DNA of 64,000 nucleotides from Kiloniella laminariae DSM 19542. Lineage in GTDB: Bacteria; Pseudomonadota; Alphaproteobacteria; Kiloniellales; Kiloniellaceae. The DNA lies in contig NZ_KB893134.1 of assembly GCF_000374005.1 (NCBI RefSeq), forward strand, positions 48,894 to 112,893, read 5' to 3'. The translations under genes and the position numbers were made by a program. The stretch's first letter is position 1; each line of letters begins with the position of its first letter. Below the pieces are notes generated by a model. The model had not been told where the DNA came from and did no database searches. It saw nothing but the letters and a program-made list of their open reading frames with translations. Positions 51,817 through 60,124 of this stretch are shown here, piece by piece.

Positions 51817-53139
51817 CTAATCAGCCAACACAACGAGAGACAGGTTTTGCGAAAGGCCTTCAACCTCGTTGTGGCTGAGCTGCCGTCGTTCCAGAGGTGG
51901 TTGATACCCCTGCGACAAAGCCCGGTCAAAGGCCCCTTGATCTGCCAGTGCCCTGACACCGATTTCCTTGTTGTGCTTCTCAAGCTTCGCAGAAATATTT
52001 ACCGCATCACCAATCACGGTATATTCCAGTCGTGTATCATCCCCGACTGCGCCAAAAAGAACCGTGCCAACGGCAACAGAGCCATTGACCAGGGGAACGC
52101 CCTTTGCCCCGGATTTACGCCACTGCAGAGTCGCCTGCATCACCTCATCCATCGCTCTCATAGCATCGGCTGCATAGGTTTCTGAAGCTTCAGAGGCGCC
52201 AAAGGTCGCCATGATGCCGTCTCCCATAAACTTGTCGATACTGCCGCCATGTTTTTGAATAATCGGCACACAAAGCTGCTGGTATTCCGCCAGTGTACTC
52301 ATAACAACCTCGGGAGATTCTTTCCCGGCAAGGCGGGTAAAGCCCCGCATATCCAGATTCATGATTGCAGCCTCACGGCGCTCGGCACTTCCAACCACAA
52401 TCTTGTCAGCCGAGTGGGTAATCCGGGCAGCTACTTCGGGAGAAAAAAACCGCGAAAGCTCTGCTGCAGCCTGTTTTTCCGCAACAGAGTTTATCAGCAG
52501 ACGCCGGGCTCTCGTCAAAGCCAGGGCAAGGATAAAGGTGACAATCAGGATCGAGATAATCTTGTCGAATTCTGCTCCCAGCAAAATAGAGTTCGACGTC
52601 ATGTAGTGAACGTAATCCCGCGTGATCATCGAATCCATTGAATCAATCATGGTGACATAGAGGATCATAATCCCCCAGCCAGCTGCCGCCAGCAGCCCTG
52701 CAATTATTACAAATTTCGCTTCAAATCGTAACGCCCGTATCGCAATAAAAATAAACACATAAAGCAGAGTTGGGGCCTTGAGATAAAAGCTGGGAGGCTG
52801 AGCATACTGGATGTGGAAACTCCAGATCAGCACCATCAATAAAGTCATGTCAAAAAAGGCAGAAACAGCCAGCGACCAGTCTGGCAGGTGATACTTGTAA
52901 GCCCAGACGATACGGATAAGAGTCAAGCCAAGATAAATACCCAGAGCCCAGGGCACCGGCGCAAAGGTAACATCCGCATTGAAAGTCTTCGGAGAAACCA
53001 GATAAAGGCTGCCAAAAATTGATACGACTGCCAGCTGAATCCAGCCAATCAGCCGTTCGGTCTGATCTTCCTGTTCATGGATTGCCGTCAGGACACGTTC
53101 TGGCAAAGCGTCTTCATTGACAGGAGCTAACCACTTCAT
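51817..53139 (-). CDS. Membrane-bound class III adenylate/guanylate cyclase
   Basis: 440 residues from ATG 53139, preceded by GAGAGG; the frame also opens with GTG at 53157. About six membrane helices (residues 35-215) lead to the cyclase domain (245-430). Both metal-binding Asp are present (MNLDMRGFT and KFMGDGIM), as is the lysine that contacts the adenine side (DKFMGD). The transition-state region is VIGDAVNISAKLEKH, with Lys where many enzymes have Arg. It makes cAMP or cGMP in the cytosol, presumably for the Crp-type domain protein at 36498 or another effector. The MBL-fold hydrolase is the next gene upstream. Confidence 0.9.
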   Translation of the reverse strand: MKWLAPVNEDALPERVLTAIHEQEDQTERLIGWIQLAVVSIFGSLYLVSPKTFNADVTFAPVPWALGIYLGLTLIRIVWAYKYHLPDWSLAVSAFFDMTLLMVLIWSFHIQYAQPPSFYLKAPTLLYVFIFIAIRALRFEAKFVIIAGLLAAAGWGIMILYVTMIDSMDSMITRDYVHYMTSNSILLGAEFDKIISILIVTFILALALTRARRLLINSVAEKQAAAELSRFFSPEVAARITHSADKIVVGSAERREAAIMNLDMRGFTRLAGKESPEVVMSTLAEYQQLCVPIIQKHGGSIDKFMGDGIMATFGASEASETYAADAMRAMDEVMQATLQWRKSGAKGVPLVNGSVAVGTVLFGAVGDDTRLEYTVIGDAVNISAKLEKHNKEIGVRALADQGAFDRALSQGYQPPLERRQLSHNEVEGLSQNLSLVVLAD

Positions 53140-53295
53140 CGATCCGGAACCTCTCACAACATTACCTGTTCTTCAGCTAGAGGTTTTGCCAGCTCAAGTC
53201 TACACTTCTGATACCAAAACAACTGTCAGTTTTCCGTGATCAGAATTTGAACAGAATGAAACAACCAGCCCGCCAAAGCAGTGTTGAATTTATTG

Positions 53296-54135
53296 TTAAA
53301 GATTAAGGATCAGGCCCTCACTGGCAAATACAGTACCCGGACGAACCGATTCAGCTTTCTCTGCTTGCGCATCCAGAAAAGAATCATCATGGCAAGGATC
53401 ATGATGGAAAGCGACCAACTGCTTCACTCCAGCCAGCTCACATAAACGAACACCTTCCTGCCAGGTAGAGTGTCCCCAGTCCTTGAAGCGGGGGAATTCC
53501 TCATCGGTGTAGCTGCTGTCGTAAATCATACAGTCCGCTCCGGAAACCAATTCCAGGATCTGGCGATCTGGTCGACCCGGAACATGTTCGGTATCGGTGA
53601 CATAACACAACGAGCGACCATCATAATCCAGACGATATGCCGTGGCACCATTCGGATGGTTCAAGGGAGCTGTTCTGATTTTTAATCCGGGATACGGTTC
53701 TAGTATTTCCCCCGCATGGAAATCGTGAAACGTCACATTTGCCGAAAAAATCTTGGGCGGGACAGGAAATAACGGCTCTGCCATATAGCGACAGAGAATT
53801 TCATGAAGATTGCTGCCCTGATCCAGAAGATGTCCAGCCCATAGACGCACTTTGTTGTTTGGAAAAAAATTCGGACCAAAAAACGGCATCCCCATAATAT
53901 GGTCATGATGTGTATGGGAAAAGAACACGTCAATCTGCTGACGATCTCCGCCGCAACAGATATTATGACCCAGTGAACGAATGCCAGTACCTGCATCAAA
54001 GATAAAGTGCCGATCCCCGCAAGTCACCTCAACGCAGGAGGTATTTCCTCCATAGCGGCTATGACTGCTCTCGGGACAGGGTATAGAGCCTCTGACACCC
54101 CAAAATCGCACTGAAAAATTGTTCTTTTCACTCAA
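53296..54135 (-). CDS. MBL-fold hydrolase, possible cyclic-nucleotide phosphodiesterase
   Basis: 279 residues of the metallo-beta-lactamase fold. The di-zinc motif is FSHTHHDHIMG, with later ligands in PNGATAYR and YVTDTEH, and the C-terminal VAFHHDP. It begins VRFWGVRGSIPCPES, the start seen in proteins annotated as PdeM-like or 3',5'-cyclic-nucleotide phosphodiesterase-like. Its placement next to a class III cyclase supports that role, but ribonuclease-Z-like or lactonase activity is possible. Cytosolic; no signal peptide. Confidence 0.85.
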   Translation of the reverse strand: MSEKNNFSVRFWGVRGSIPCPESSHSRYGGNTSCVEVTCGDRHFIFDAGTGIRSLGHNICCGGDRQQIDVFFSHTHHDHIMGMPFFGPNFFPNNKVRLWAGHLLDQGSNLHEILCRYMAEPLFPVPPKIFSANVTFHDFHAGEILEPYPGLKIRTAPLNHPNGATAYRLDYDGRSLCYVTDTEHVPGRPDRQILELVSGADCMIYDSSYTDEEFPRFKDWGHSTWQEGVRLCELAGVKQLVAFHHDPCHDDSFLDAQAEKAESVRPGTVFASEGLILNL

Positions 54136-54226
54136 GCCGTGTCATCTCCTGCTCCACAACTTTCTTCCCAAGATCACCCGATCTAAAGCATCTGGTTGTT
54201 CCAGACGGTCTTGAAACAGGTAAAAT

Positions 54227-54922
54227 TTAGGGAACCAACCGATAGCCACCTGTTTCGGTTACTAATAACTGAGCATTCGATGGATCAATTTCAATCTTTT
54301 GCCGCAATCTATAGACATGAGTCTCAAGCGTATGCGTGGTTACGCCAGCGTTATAGCCCCAAACCTCATTCAAAAGTGTATCTCTGCCAACAACTTGAGA
54401 TCCTTTCCGATAGAGGAATTTGAGAATAGAGGTTTCCTTTTCAGTAAGGCGGATTTTTTTCTGACTTTCGCCCTCGATCAGGATCTTGCCGCTTGGTTGA
54501 AAGGTATAAGGCCCGATGGTAAAGACAGCATCCTCGCTCTGTTCATGTTGGCGAAGCTGTGCCCGCAGGCGGGCCAGAAGAACACCCAGGCGAAAAGGCT
54601 TGGTAATATAGTCGTTGGCTCCGGCATCCAGTCCAAGGATCGTATCCGCATCGGATTCAGCCGCTGTCAGCATGATGATGGGACTTTTCACTGCAGCGCG
54701 GCGCATAAGACGGCAAACTTCTCGGCCATCCATGTCTGGCAACCCCACATCCAGCAAGATGGCATCATAGTAGTCATCCTTGGCCTTCTGAAGGCCCTCC
54801 ATACCATTTACGGCCTCTGTCGTCTCAAACTCTTCATGGAGACGCAGCTGCTCGCTTAGTGATGAACGCAGTGCATCATCATCATCTACAAGCAGAATTT
54901 TACGACCTGTTGCTGCTGTCAT
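54227..54922 (-). CDS. OmpR-family response regulator (orphan)
   Basis: 231 residues from ATG 54922 (AAGGGG 8 bases upstream). Receiver domain residues 8-120: acidic pocket Asp13-15, phosphoacceptor Asp58 (LLDVGLPDMDG), Thr87 and Lys108 (ITKPF). Winged-helix domain residues 135-230 (KIRLTEKETSILKFLYR, then VTTHTLETHVYRLRQKIE). The longer frame to 54988 is dropped because it has no ribosome binding site. No histidine kinase gene is near, so it is an orphan here. It neighbours the MBL-fold and cyclase genes but a shared operon cannot be shown. Confidence 0.93.
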   Translation of the reverse strand: MTAATGRKILLVDDDDALRSSLSEQLRLHEEFETTEAVNGMEGLQKAKDDYYDAILLDVGLPDMDGREVCRLMRRAAVKSPIIMLTAAESDADTILGLDAGANDYITKPFRLGVLLARLRAQLRQHEQSEDAVFTIGPYTFQPSGKILIEGESQKKIRLTEKETSILKFLYRKGSQVVGRDTLLNEVWGYNAGVTTHTLETHVYRLRQKIEIDPSNAQLLVTETGGYRLVP

Positions 54923-55070
54923 CCCATGGGCCCCTTGGTTGTTCTTCTGGACATCATTCCCAAAACCGTAGCTTTTGCAGCTTTGCACTTTTCGCAGCGT
55001 CTTCTCTTTTAGATAACATTCGATATGTCCTCATTCAAGACAAGCTGCCACAAGTCTTGAGGAAGTAAAA

Positions 55071-55967
55071 TTATAACTGCGTGAACAAGCCTTGAAACCT
55101 GGGTGAAGACAGTTCCTTGAGCAAATCAAGAATGGTAAAATGATTATAGCCCTCGGCCTGCTGAAACACACCACTGTTACCCATAGTAACCCAGGCTGTA
55201 GCCAGTTCTTGCTGCTGAAGTTTGAACTCTTCGGGCTCCCCCTCTCCTACAAAACAAAACAAGGGTGTAGGATTAGCCCGAAGTTGCCGAAGCGGGCTGC
55301 AGCTATCAACCACTTCTGCCGTAATACCGAGAATATCCCGATGCAGACAAAGCCGCGCAGCTTCCAGATCATAAAGACCGGATAATGACAACACAGCTTT
55401 AAAGGGTGTCGCGGAATACCCCAGAGTGCCCCAGTCATGCAACAGGGCCATCAACGCCAGGTGCCCGCCCGCAGAATGTCCCGATAACAACAGCCTGCCG
55501 GGATCAATTTGCCATTTTTCTGCATGATCGAGAAAACGGGTCAGAGCCTTGCGTACCTGTGACACAATCACATCAACTGTCACCGCTGGTGCCAGGTCAT
55601 AATCAATTGAAATAAAGGCAATTCCCTGATTCAGGCATGCTTCAGCCAAAAAAGAAAAATCTTCTTTCTCAAAAGACTTCCAGTAGCCTCCGTGAATGAA
55701 AACTACTGCAGGAAAGCCTTTGGTCGGCTGTTGCCCTCGAGGCAGATAAAGATCAAGAGACTGACGCTCGCTGGCACCATAGCGGAATGTAATTGCTGGA
55801 GGGTTTTGACGAATATACTCCCTTCCCCTTGCGATCCACCCTTCTGTATAGACTGCACTGCCAGGGGTGTAATTTCGTAAATCCATCTGAAAATCCAGAC
55901 CTGCCTGATCCAGATGACGGTATATTATTCTTGAAGTTTCAGGTTCAGACTGCGGATTTTTCAACAA
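55071..55967 (-). CDS. Alpha/beta hydrolase (kynurenine formamidase/esterase-like)
   Basis: 298 residues. The oxyanion-hole motif HGGYW is at 92-96, the nucleophile elbow GHSAGGH gives Ser165, the acidic partner is in the loop after GLYDLEA and His276 is in YNHFTIL. This set marks the BD-FAE/kynurenine formamidase branch of the hormone-sensitive-lipase-like group, cytosolic enzymes acting on small esters or amides. Stand-alone gene between the response regulator and ribA. Substrate unknown. Confidence 0.85.
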   Translation of the reverse strand: MLKNPQSEPETSRIIYRHLDQAGLDFQMDLRNYTPGSAVYTEGWIARGREYIRQNPPAITFRYGASERQSLDLYLPRGQQPTKGFPAVVFIHGGYWKSFEKEDFSFLAEACLNQGIAFISIDYDLAPAVTVDVIVSQVRKALTRFLDHAEKWQIDPGRLLLSGHSAGGHLALMALLHDWGTLGYSATPFKAVLSLSGLYDLEAARLCLHRDILGITAEVVDSCSPLRQLRANPTPLFCFVGEGEPEEFKLQQQELATAWVTMGNSGVFQQAEGYNHFTILDLLKELSSPRFQGLFTQL

Positions 55968-56269
55968 ATATCTAATCTTTCAAGGCTTTTCAAATTGTCA
56001 GCAAGACAGGATAAGCTGGTACTGGAGAGTGCTAGATTATAATAAACATCTATAGCCGAAAAGCAGTCTGATATCGTCGCAGAATCCGTGTCTTGCTTCG
56101 CAATTTCACTCTTTCCTACCCAAAGGCTTTGCTATAAGGACCAGAAAGTATTTAGATATCTGACCAGTTCTGACTGGAATATTTATGAGCAATTACCTAA
56201 ATACAGCAAGCGATATCCGGACAGGTATCCGCAAACCCGAATAAACGAGTCCGACAAGAAAGTAAGGCA
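55968..56269. other. Intergenic region upstream of ribA
   Basis: 302 bases between divergent genes. No FMN riboswitch is recognisable, and no convincing promoter pair or open frame is seen. Upstream of the GTG start is AAGTAAGG. Confidence 0.5.
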
Positions 56270-57403
56270 GTGCCAGCGTTAGAAACCAATGCCGCAAGGA
56301 TATTACCCGCAGTTGAGCGTGCAATTGCAGAATTGCGGCGGGGAGCAGCTGTTATTATCCAGCGCGGAGAAGGCCATGCAGCACTGATACAAGCATCAGA
56401 GACCGCTTCACCGCAGGCTCTGGGCAATCTGCGGCTCATCGGCAATGCTGAACCCTGTTTGCTTTTGACGGCCAGACGTGCTGCGGCAATCGGCATCAAA
56501 GAAGCAGCACCTCTTATTGATACGACCGAAGTTATTGCTTTTGCTCTGGATGACATGTCGCCGGATGCTGTGAGTTATCTGGCAGACCCGGTCCACGATC
56601 CTCTGGGCATCAATCTGCGCCATGACAACTTCCTCACAACAGATGTACCCGAAGTCCTTGCCAGAAATGCTGTGGCTCTGGCCAAGCTTTCCAGTCTTCT
56701 GCCAGCAGCACTTTTTGTGAATCTGCCTGACAACAGCTGTGACCAAATCGCAAAAGAGCACAATCTTCTCATGGTTTCTGCCGAAGATATTGCCAGCTAT
56801 CGCAGTACTGCAGCCTATAGCCTGAAAAAAGTTGCCTCGGCACGGATCCCGCTTGAAGTTGCAGAAAAAACCACCGTTGTTGCCTTCCGCCCCCGCGAAG
56901 GAGGCGTCGAACACCTCGCTCTTATCATCGGCGATCCTGAAGCTGGAAAACCCGCACTGGTCCGCCTGCATTCAGAATGTTTTACCGGCGATTTACTGGG
57001 CAGTTTGCGCTGTGACTGTGGAGATCAGCTGCGCGGCGCGATCAAACTCATGGACGAAACGGGAGGAGGTATCCTCCTGTACCTTTCACAAGAAGGCCGC
57101 GGCATCGGCCTGATGAACAAGCTGCGCGCCTACGAACTGCAAGACAGAGGTGCAGATACCTCGGATGCCAATGAACTGGTCGGATTTGATCCTGACGAAC
57201 GGATCTATACGCCTGCAGCAGAAATGTTACGCCAGCTCGGGTTTAACGAGGTCAGACTTCTGACCAACAACCCGGAAAAGGTAACAGCCCTGGTCGAAAG
57301 TGGAATAGAAGTTGTCGAGACAGTGCCTCACCACTTCCCTTCAAACGGTCATAACGATTTTTATCTGAAAACCAAAGCTCTGCGCTTTGGTCACACTCTG
57401 TAG
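56270..57403 (+). CDS. ribA: GTP cyclohydrolase II, two-domain form
   Basis: 377 residues from GTG 56270 with TAAGG upstream. The C-terminal half (residues about 200-377) is a full GTP cyclohydrolase II: zinc ligands Cys237, Cys248 and Cys250 (SECFTGDLLGSLRCDCGDQ), QEGRGIGLMNKLRAYEL, and TNNPEKV near the end. It opens the imidazole ring of GTP in the first step of riboflavin synthesis. The N-terminal ~195 residues are not a functional DHBP synthase: the DHBP synthase motifs are absent. This N-terminal extension is a feature of alphaproteobacterial RibA, to my knowledge of unknown role. Confidence 0.93.
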   Translation: MPALETNAARILPAVERAIAELRRGAAVIIQRGEGHAALIQASETASPQALGNLRLIGNAEPCLLLTARRAAAIGIKEAAPLIDTTEVIAFALDDMSPDAVSYLADPVHDPLGINLRHDNFLTTDVPEVLARNAVALAKLSSLLPAALFVNLPDNSCDQIAKEHNLLMVSAEDIASYRSTAAYSLKKVASARIPLEVAEKTTVVAFRPREGGVEHLALIIGDPEAGKPALVRLHSECFTGDLLGSLRCDCGDQLRGAIKLMDETGGGILLYLSQEGRGIGLMNKLRAYELQDRGADTSDANELVGFDPDERIYTPAAEMLRQLGFNEVRLLTNNPEKVTALVESGIEVVETVPHHFPSNGHNDFYLKTKALRFGHTL

Positions 57404-57432
57404 AAACTCACAATCACATTGGGTCAGTCCTA

Positions 57433-57477
57433 TTTGACCTCAAAATTTGACCCAGAAATTTGACCAAAAATTTGATG
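57433..57477 (+). repeat. Tandem 13-bp repeats of TTTGACC
   Basis: TTTGACC starts at 57433, 57446 and 57459, with a degenerate TTTGATG at 57471; spacing is 13, 13 and 12. Each copy is followed by 6 A/T-rich bases. The pattern is reminiscent of an array of protein-binding half-sites. Confidence 0.7.
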
Positions 57478-57505
57478 AGTAAAATCGATCAGTCAACGTC
57501 CCTGT

Positions 57506-57533
57506 TAGGCAGAGAATTGATAGGCAGAGAATT
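57506..57533 (+). repeat. Direct repeat of TAGGCAGAGAATT
   Basis: Two exact 13-base copies separated by GA, period 15. They lie 29 bases after the TTTGACC array. Confidence 0.75.
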
Positions 57534-57725
57534 TCTCTCTGAATAGAAACTCCGGCAATTATTGCCTCTGTTTCGTAATGACAGATTATAAAACTCAAAT
57601 CAGATCAAGTCTAACCAATTGAAATAAATCACATTTAATCATTTCGTCTTCAATTCACGTTCTGGCCTGAATATTGCGTAGATGACAACAAGACAGTTTG
57701 TTGTGTTCGCGAAAGTGCCAATACC

Positions 57726-58796
57726 ATGATGGATCAGCTCTACGCCCAGCAAGGGACAAAATCAGTTCGGGAAATCCCGGCTGCTGCGCAAGCTGTTACC
57801 ACATCAACGAACAGAAAGCCTCTTCCTGACAAATTCACACAAAATCCAGCTTCCGATCATAACTTCGCAACCCAGCTCTCTGCTTTCAGTTCCCCCCAGG
57901 AAGATGCCTTGCTCCCGCTCAATGAGCCCCAAGCTATCGAAGATGTTACAGAAGAAAAACCCGAGTTCGGGTTTCTAGATTTCCTGGATATCATAAACCC
58001 GCTACAACATATTCCTGTGATTTCAAGCATATACCGCGAAATTACAGGCGACGAAATTCAGGCTCCTGCCCGTATATTTGGTGGCATGATGTATGGCGGC
58101 CCTCTGGGATTTGTCTCGGCCATTGCCAATGTCATGACGGAAGAGACAACAGGCAAAGATATCGGAGAAAACATTATAGCCTCTCTGATCGGTGACGAGA
58201 CAGAAACACCTTCTTCCCAGGTCGCATCTGCCGATGCAGCATCCTTTACCTCAAATAACCCACTTGCAGAAACCAAACTCACAGGTTCTGAAGCCCTGAT
58301 TTTCACTCAGCTGGCTGCAGTTGTTCCCCCTGCCCCCACGCCCTTGCCCAACGGCGCGTCAAGCATTTCCGGAAACACTAACAACGGCGAAAAATTGGAA
58401 GGAAAAGCAGCATTATCAGCAATTTTCCACGATCTAAAGGGACATTCGAGTTCAACTGAAACAAGTGATTCTGCCGCACCGCAAATTGCTCTCAACACGG
58501 CTCCACCCCTTCAGAATTCAGCTGGAAAACCCGGTAAATGGTTTTCTTTGACCTCTGGTAATGTTGCTATTGCTCCACAAATTCAGCCTTATTCAGGCAA
58601 GACAGCAGACACAGGGTCGAAACCAGTCGTCCCGGCCACACCAGAAACAATAGATACAGCGGCACCTCAATTCCTGCCACAACCGAAAAAGCCTACAGTT
58701 AACGAAACCGCCCAGATCAGTACTGCAGCACAGTCCGATATAGCCCAGTCTATCCTGCAGGGGCTGGATAAATATCAGGAAATGAAATCCCAATAG
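57726..58796 (+). CDS. Conserved hypothetical protein with a glycine-rich core
   Basis: 356 residues, no signal peptide. The only ordered-looking part is residues about 78-150: FLDFLDIINPLQHIPVISSI, then YREITGDEIQAPARIFGG and GGPLGFVSAIANVMTEETTGKDIGE, a compact helix-glycine motif that I have seen in other alphaproteobacterial proteins of unknown function. The rest (residues 1-75 and 160-356) is Ser/Thr/Pro/Ala-rich and probably disordered. It may sit at the membrane through the glycine-rich hydrophobic segment. Promoter and regulatory repeats lie upstream. No function can be assigned. Confidence 0.75.
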   Translation: MMDQLYAQQGTKSVREIPAAAQAVTTSTNRKPLPDKFTQNPASDHNFATQLSAFSSPQEDALLPLNEPQAIEDVTEEKPEFGFLDFLDIINPLQHIPVISSIYREITGDEIQAPARIFGGMMYGGPLGFVSAIANVMTEETTGKDIGENIIASLIGDETETPSSQVASADAASFTSNNPLAETKLTGSEALIFTQLAAVVPPAPTPLPNGASSISGNTNNGEKLEGKAALSAIFHDLKGHSSSTETSDSAAPQIALNTAPPLQNSAGKPGKWFSLTSGNVAIAPQIQPYSGKTADTGSKPVVPATPETIDTAAPQFLPQPKKPTVNETAQISTAAQSDIAQSILQGLDKYQEMKSQ

Positions 58797-58913
58797 GTAC
58801 TCTGCAAAGATACCCTCTTGAAATCCTGCTCGACAAGTTCACCTGGATCTGTATCTTTCCGCCATATTCCTCGGAATAATTCTGGACGATAACCAGGTTC
58901 TTAAAGAGTAAAA

Positions 58914-59462
58914 ATGGACATCACTGTAAAACAGACTGCCAAGTCGTGGTCTCTTCATTGCGGCAACCGTTCCTGGCCTTGTGCTATTGGCAAAAACGGC
59001 ACTGTTCATCCCGACCAAAAAGTTGAGGGTGATGGAAAAACACCTGTCGGAAGCTGGAAAGTCAGATCTCTGCTCTTTCGTGCCGATCGTATCACCCAGG
59101 AAGAACGCAGCAGTTTTATTGATAATCTCGTCTGTTCCCCCTTAAGTCAGCGAGATGGCTGGTGTGACGATCCACAAGACGCCTATTATAACAAACCCGT
59201 CATTATCCCTTACGATGCTGGTCATGAATTGCTCTGGCGGGACCAGGAAAACGTTTATGATCTCATCATCATTCTTGGATATAATGATGATCCCGTGGTA
59301 AAGGGCAAAGGTTCAGCTATCTTTTTGCATATAGCAAAACCGGGTCTTACCCTGACCGAAGGCTGTATTGCGCTTGCCCGCGACCATCTGCTTGAGCTAT
59401 TGCCCCTGATCACTGACAATTCATCTCTTCGTGTTGTTATTGACAGGGTACAGCAGGATTAA
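58914..59462 (+). CDS. L,D-transpeptidase catalytic domain protein without signal peptide
   Basis: 182 residues of the YkuD/ErfK fold: KVEGDGKTPVGSWKVRSLLF, AIFLHIAKPGLTLTEGCIAL with the nucleophile Cys in TEGCIAL and a conserved His (IFLHIA) upstream. In the family, cross-linking of peptidoglycan or attachment of lipoproteins takes place in the periplasm. No signal peptide or membrane anchor is seen, so its site of action is puzzling. GTTCTTAAAGAG precedes ATG 58914. The lipoprotein gene follows 4 bases after its stop. Confidence 0.85.
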   Translation: MDITVKQTAKSWSLHCGNRSWPCAIGKNGTVHPDQKVEGDGKTPVGSWKVRSLLFRADRITQEERSSFIDNLVCSPLSQRDGWCDDPQDAYYNKPVIIPYDAGHELLWRDQENVYDLIIILGYNDDPVVKGKGSAIFLHIAKPGLTLTEGCIALARDHLLELLPLITDNSSLRVVIDRVQQD

Positions 59463-59466
59463 AGGC

Positions 59467-60054
59467 ATGATTATCCGATTAAATATCGCATTTGTTCTTT
59501 TATTGATGGTATCAGCCTGTAGTTCAGTTGCCGGCTTCACCCACATAAGAACCCCAGAATATGCCGCTTATATGCCCGGTGACGCCCTTCTTGCTGCCAA
59601 TAATTCACCAATAAAAATCGTCGTGTTGCCCCAGACATCATCAGGGGGAGATACAGATCAGCAGGTAGCGGCCTCTGCTGCCGCAATCGTCGCGGGACTC
59701 GAGCAATATGGTCCGCGGTGGTTTGTTGCCCACTACAGTGCAGCACCCGATCTTGTCGCAAACGAGGGCTATGAGCTTCGCTGGGTACTCAACTCACCAG
59801 AAAACAAAAACGAAGACAGACTCTGTTATCCTGATTACGCCCGGGAAATAACTCTGGCAGAACAGCATACAGGCGTCGTTATTGCTGCTTTCTGCAGAGG
59901 AAATACCCGGCTTTCCAGTATTCGGGCCCGCATATGGGAAAGGCCTGACAGTGAAAAATTCAGGGAAACAGTTGGCCTGATGGGGCGTTACCTGATGCCT
60001 GTCCGCAACCCTGAAAGGATTGAAAATTGCCGTAACCTCGAAGACTGCCTTTAG
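59467..60054 (+). CDS. Lipoprotein of unknown function
   Basis: 195 residues from ATG 59467 with AGGA 8 bases upstream; the longer frame start at 59431 is inside the previous gene. The signal sequence MIIRLNIAFVLLLM ends in the lipobox VSAC, predicting lipidation. The mature part contains HIRTPEYAAYMPGD and a long helical segment (ASAAAIVAGLEQYG) but no motif I know. Its location after an L,D-transpeptidase-fold gene suggests a cell-envelope role. Confidence 0.8.
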   Translation: MIIRLNIAFVLLLMVSACSSVAGFTHIRTPEYAAYMPGDALLAANNSPIKIVVLPQTSSGGDTDQQVAASAAAIVAGLEQYGPRWFVAHYSAAPDLVANEGYELRWVLNSPENKNEDRLCYPDYAREITLAEQHTGVVIAAFCRGNTRLSSIRARIWERPDSEKFRETVGLMGRYLMPVRNPERIENCRNLEDCL

Positions 60055-60124
60055 GAGAAAGAAGAGCAGAGTATTGATAATCTCCGCTCAATTCTTAAAC
60101 GGTCAGATACAAATTATCAGAAAT

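Larger units (their letters stand above)
57404..57725. other. Intergenic region with short tandem repeats
   Basis: 322 bases without a gene. It holds TTTGACC-type repeats spaced by 13 bp (57433-57477), a direct repeat of TAGGCAGAGAATT with 15-base period (57506-57533), and a partly palindromic segment AGAGAATTTCTCTCT after it. It must contain the promoter of the gene at 57726. Confidence 0.6.

Noticed and set aside
55968-56269. Possible FMN riboswitch before ribA
   Set aside because: None of the conserved RFN-element sequence blocks is present.
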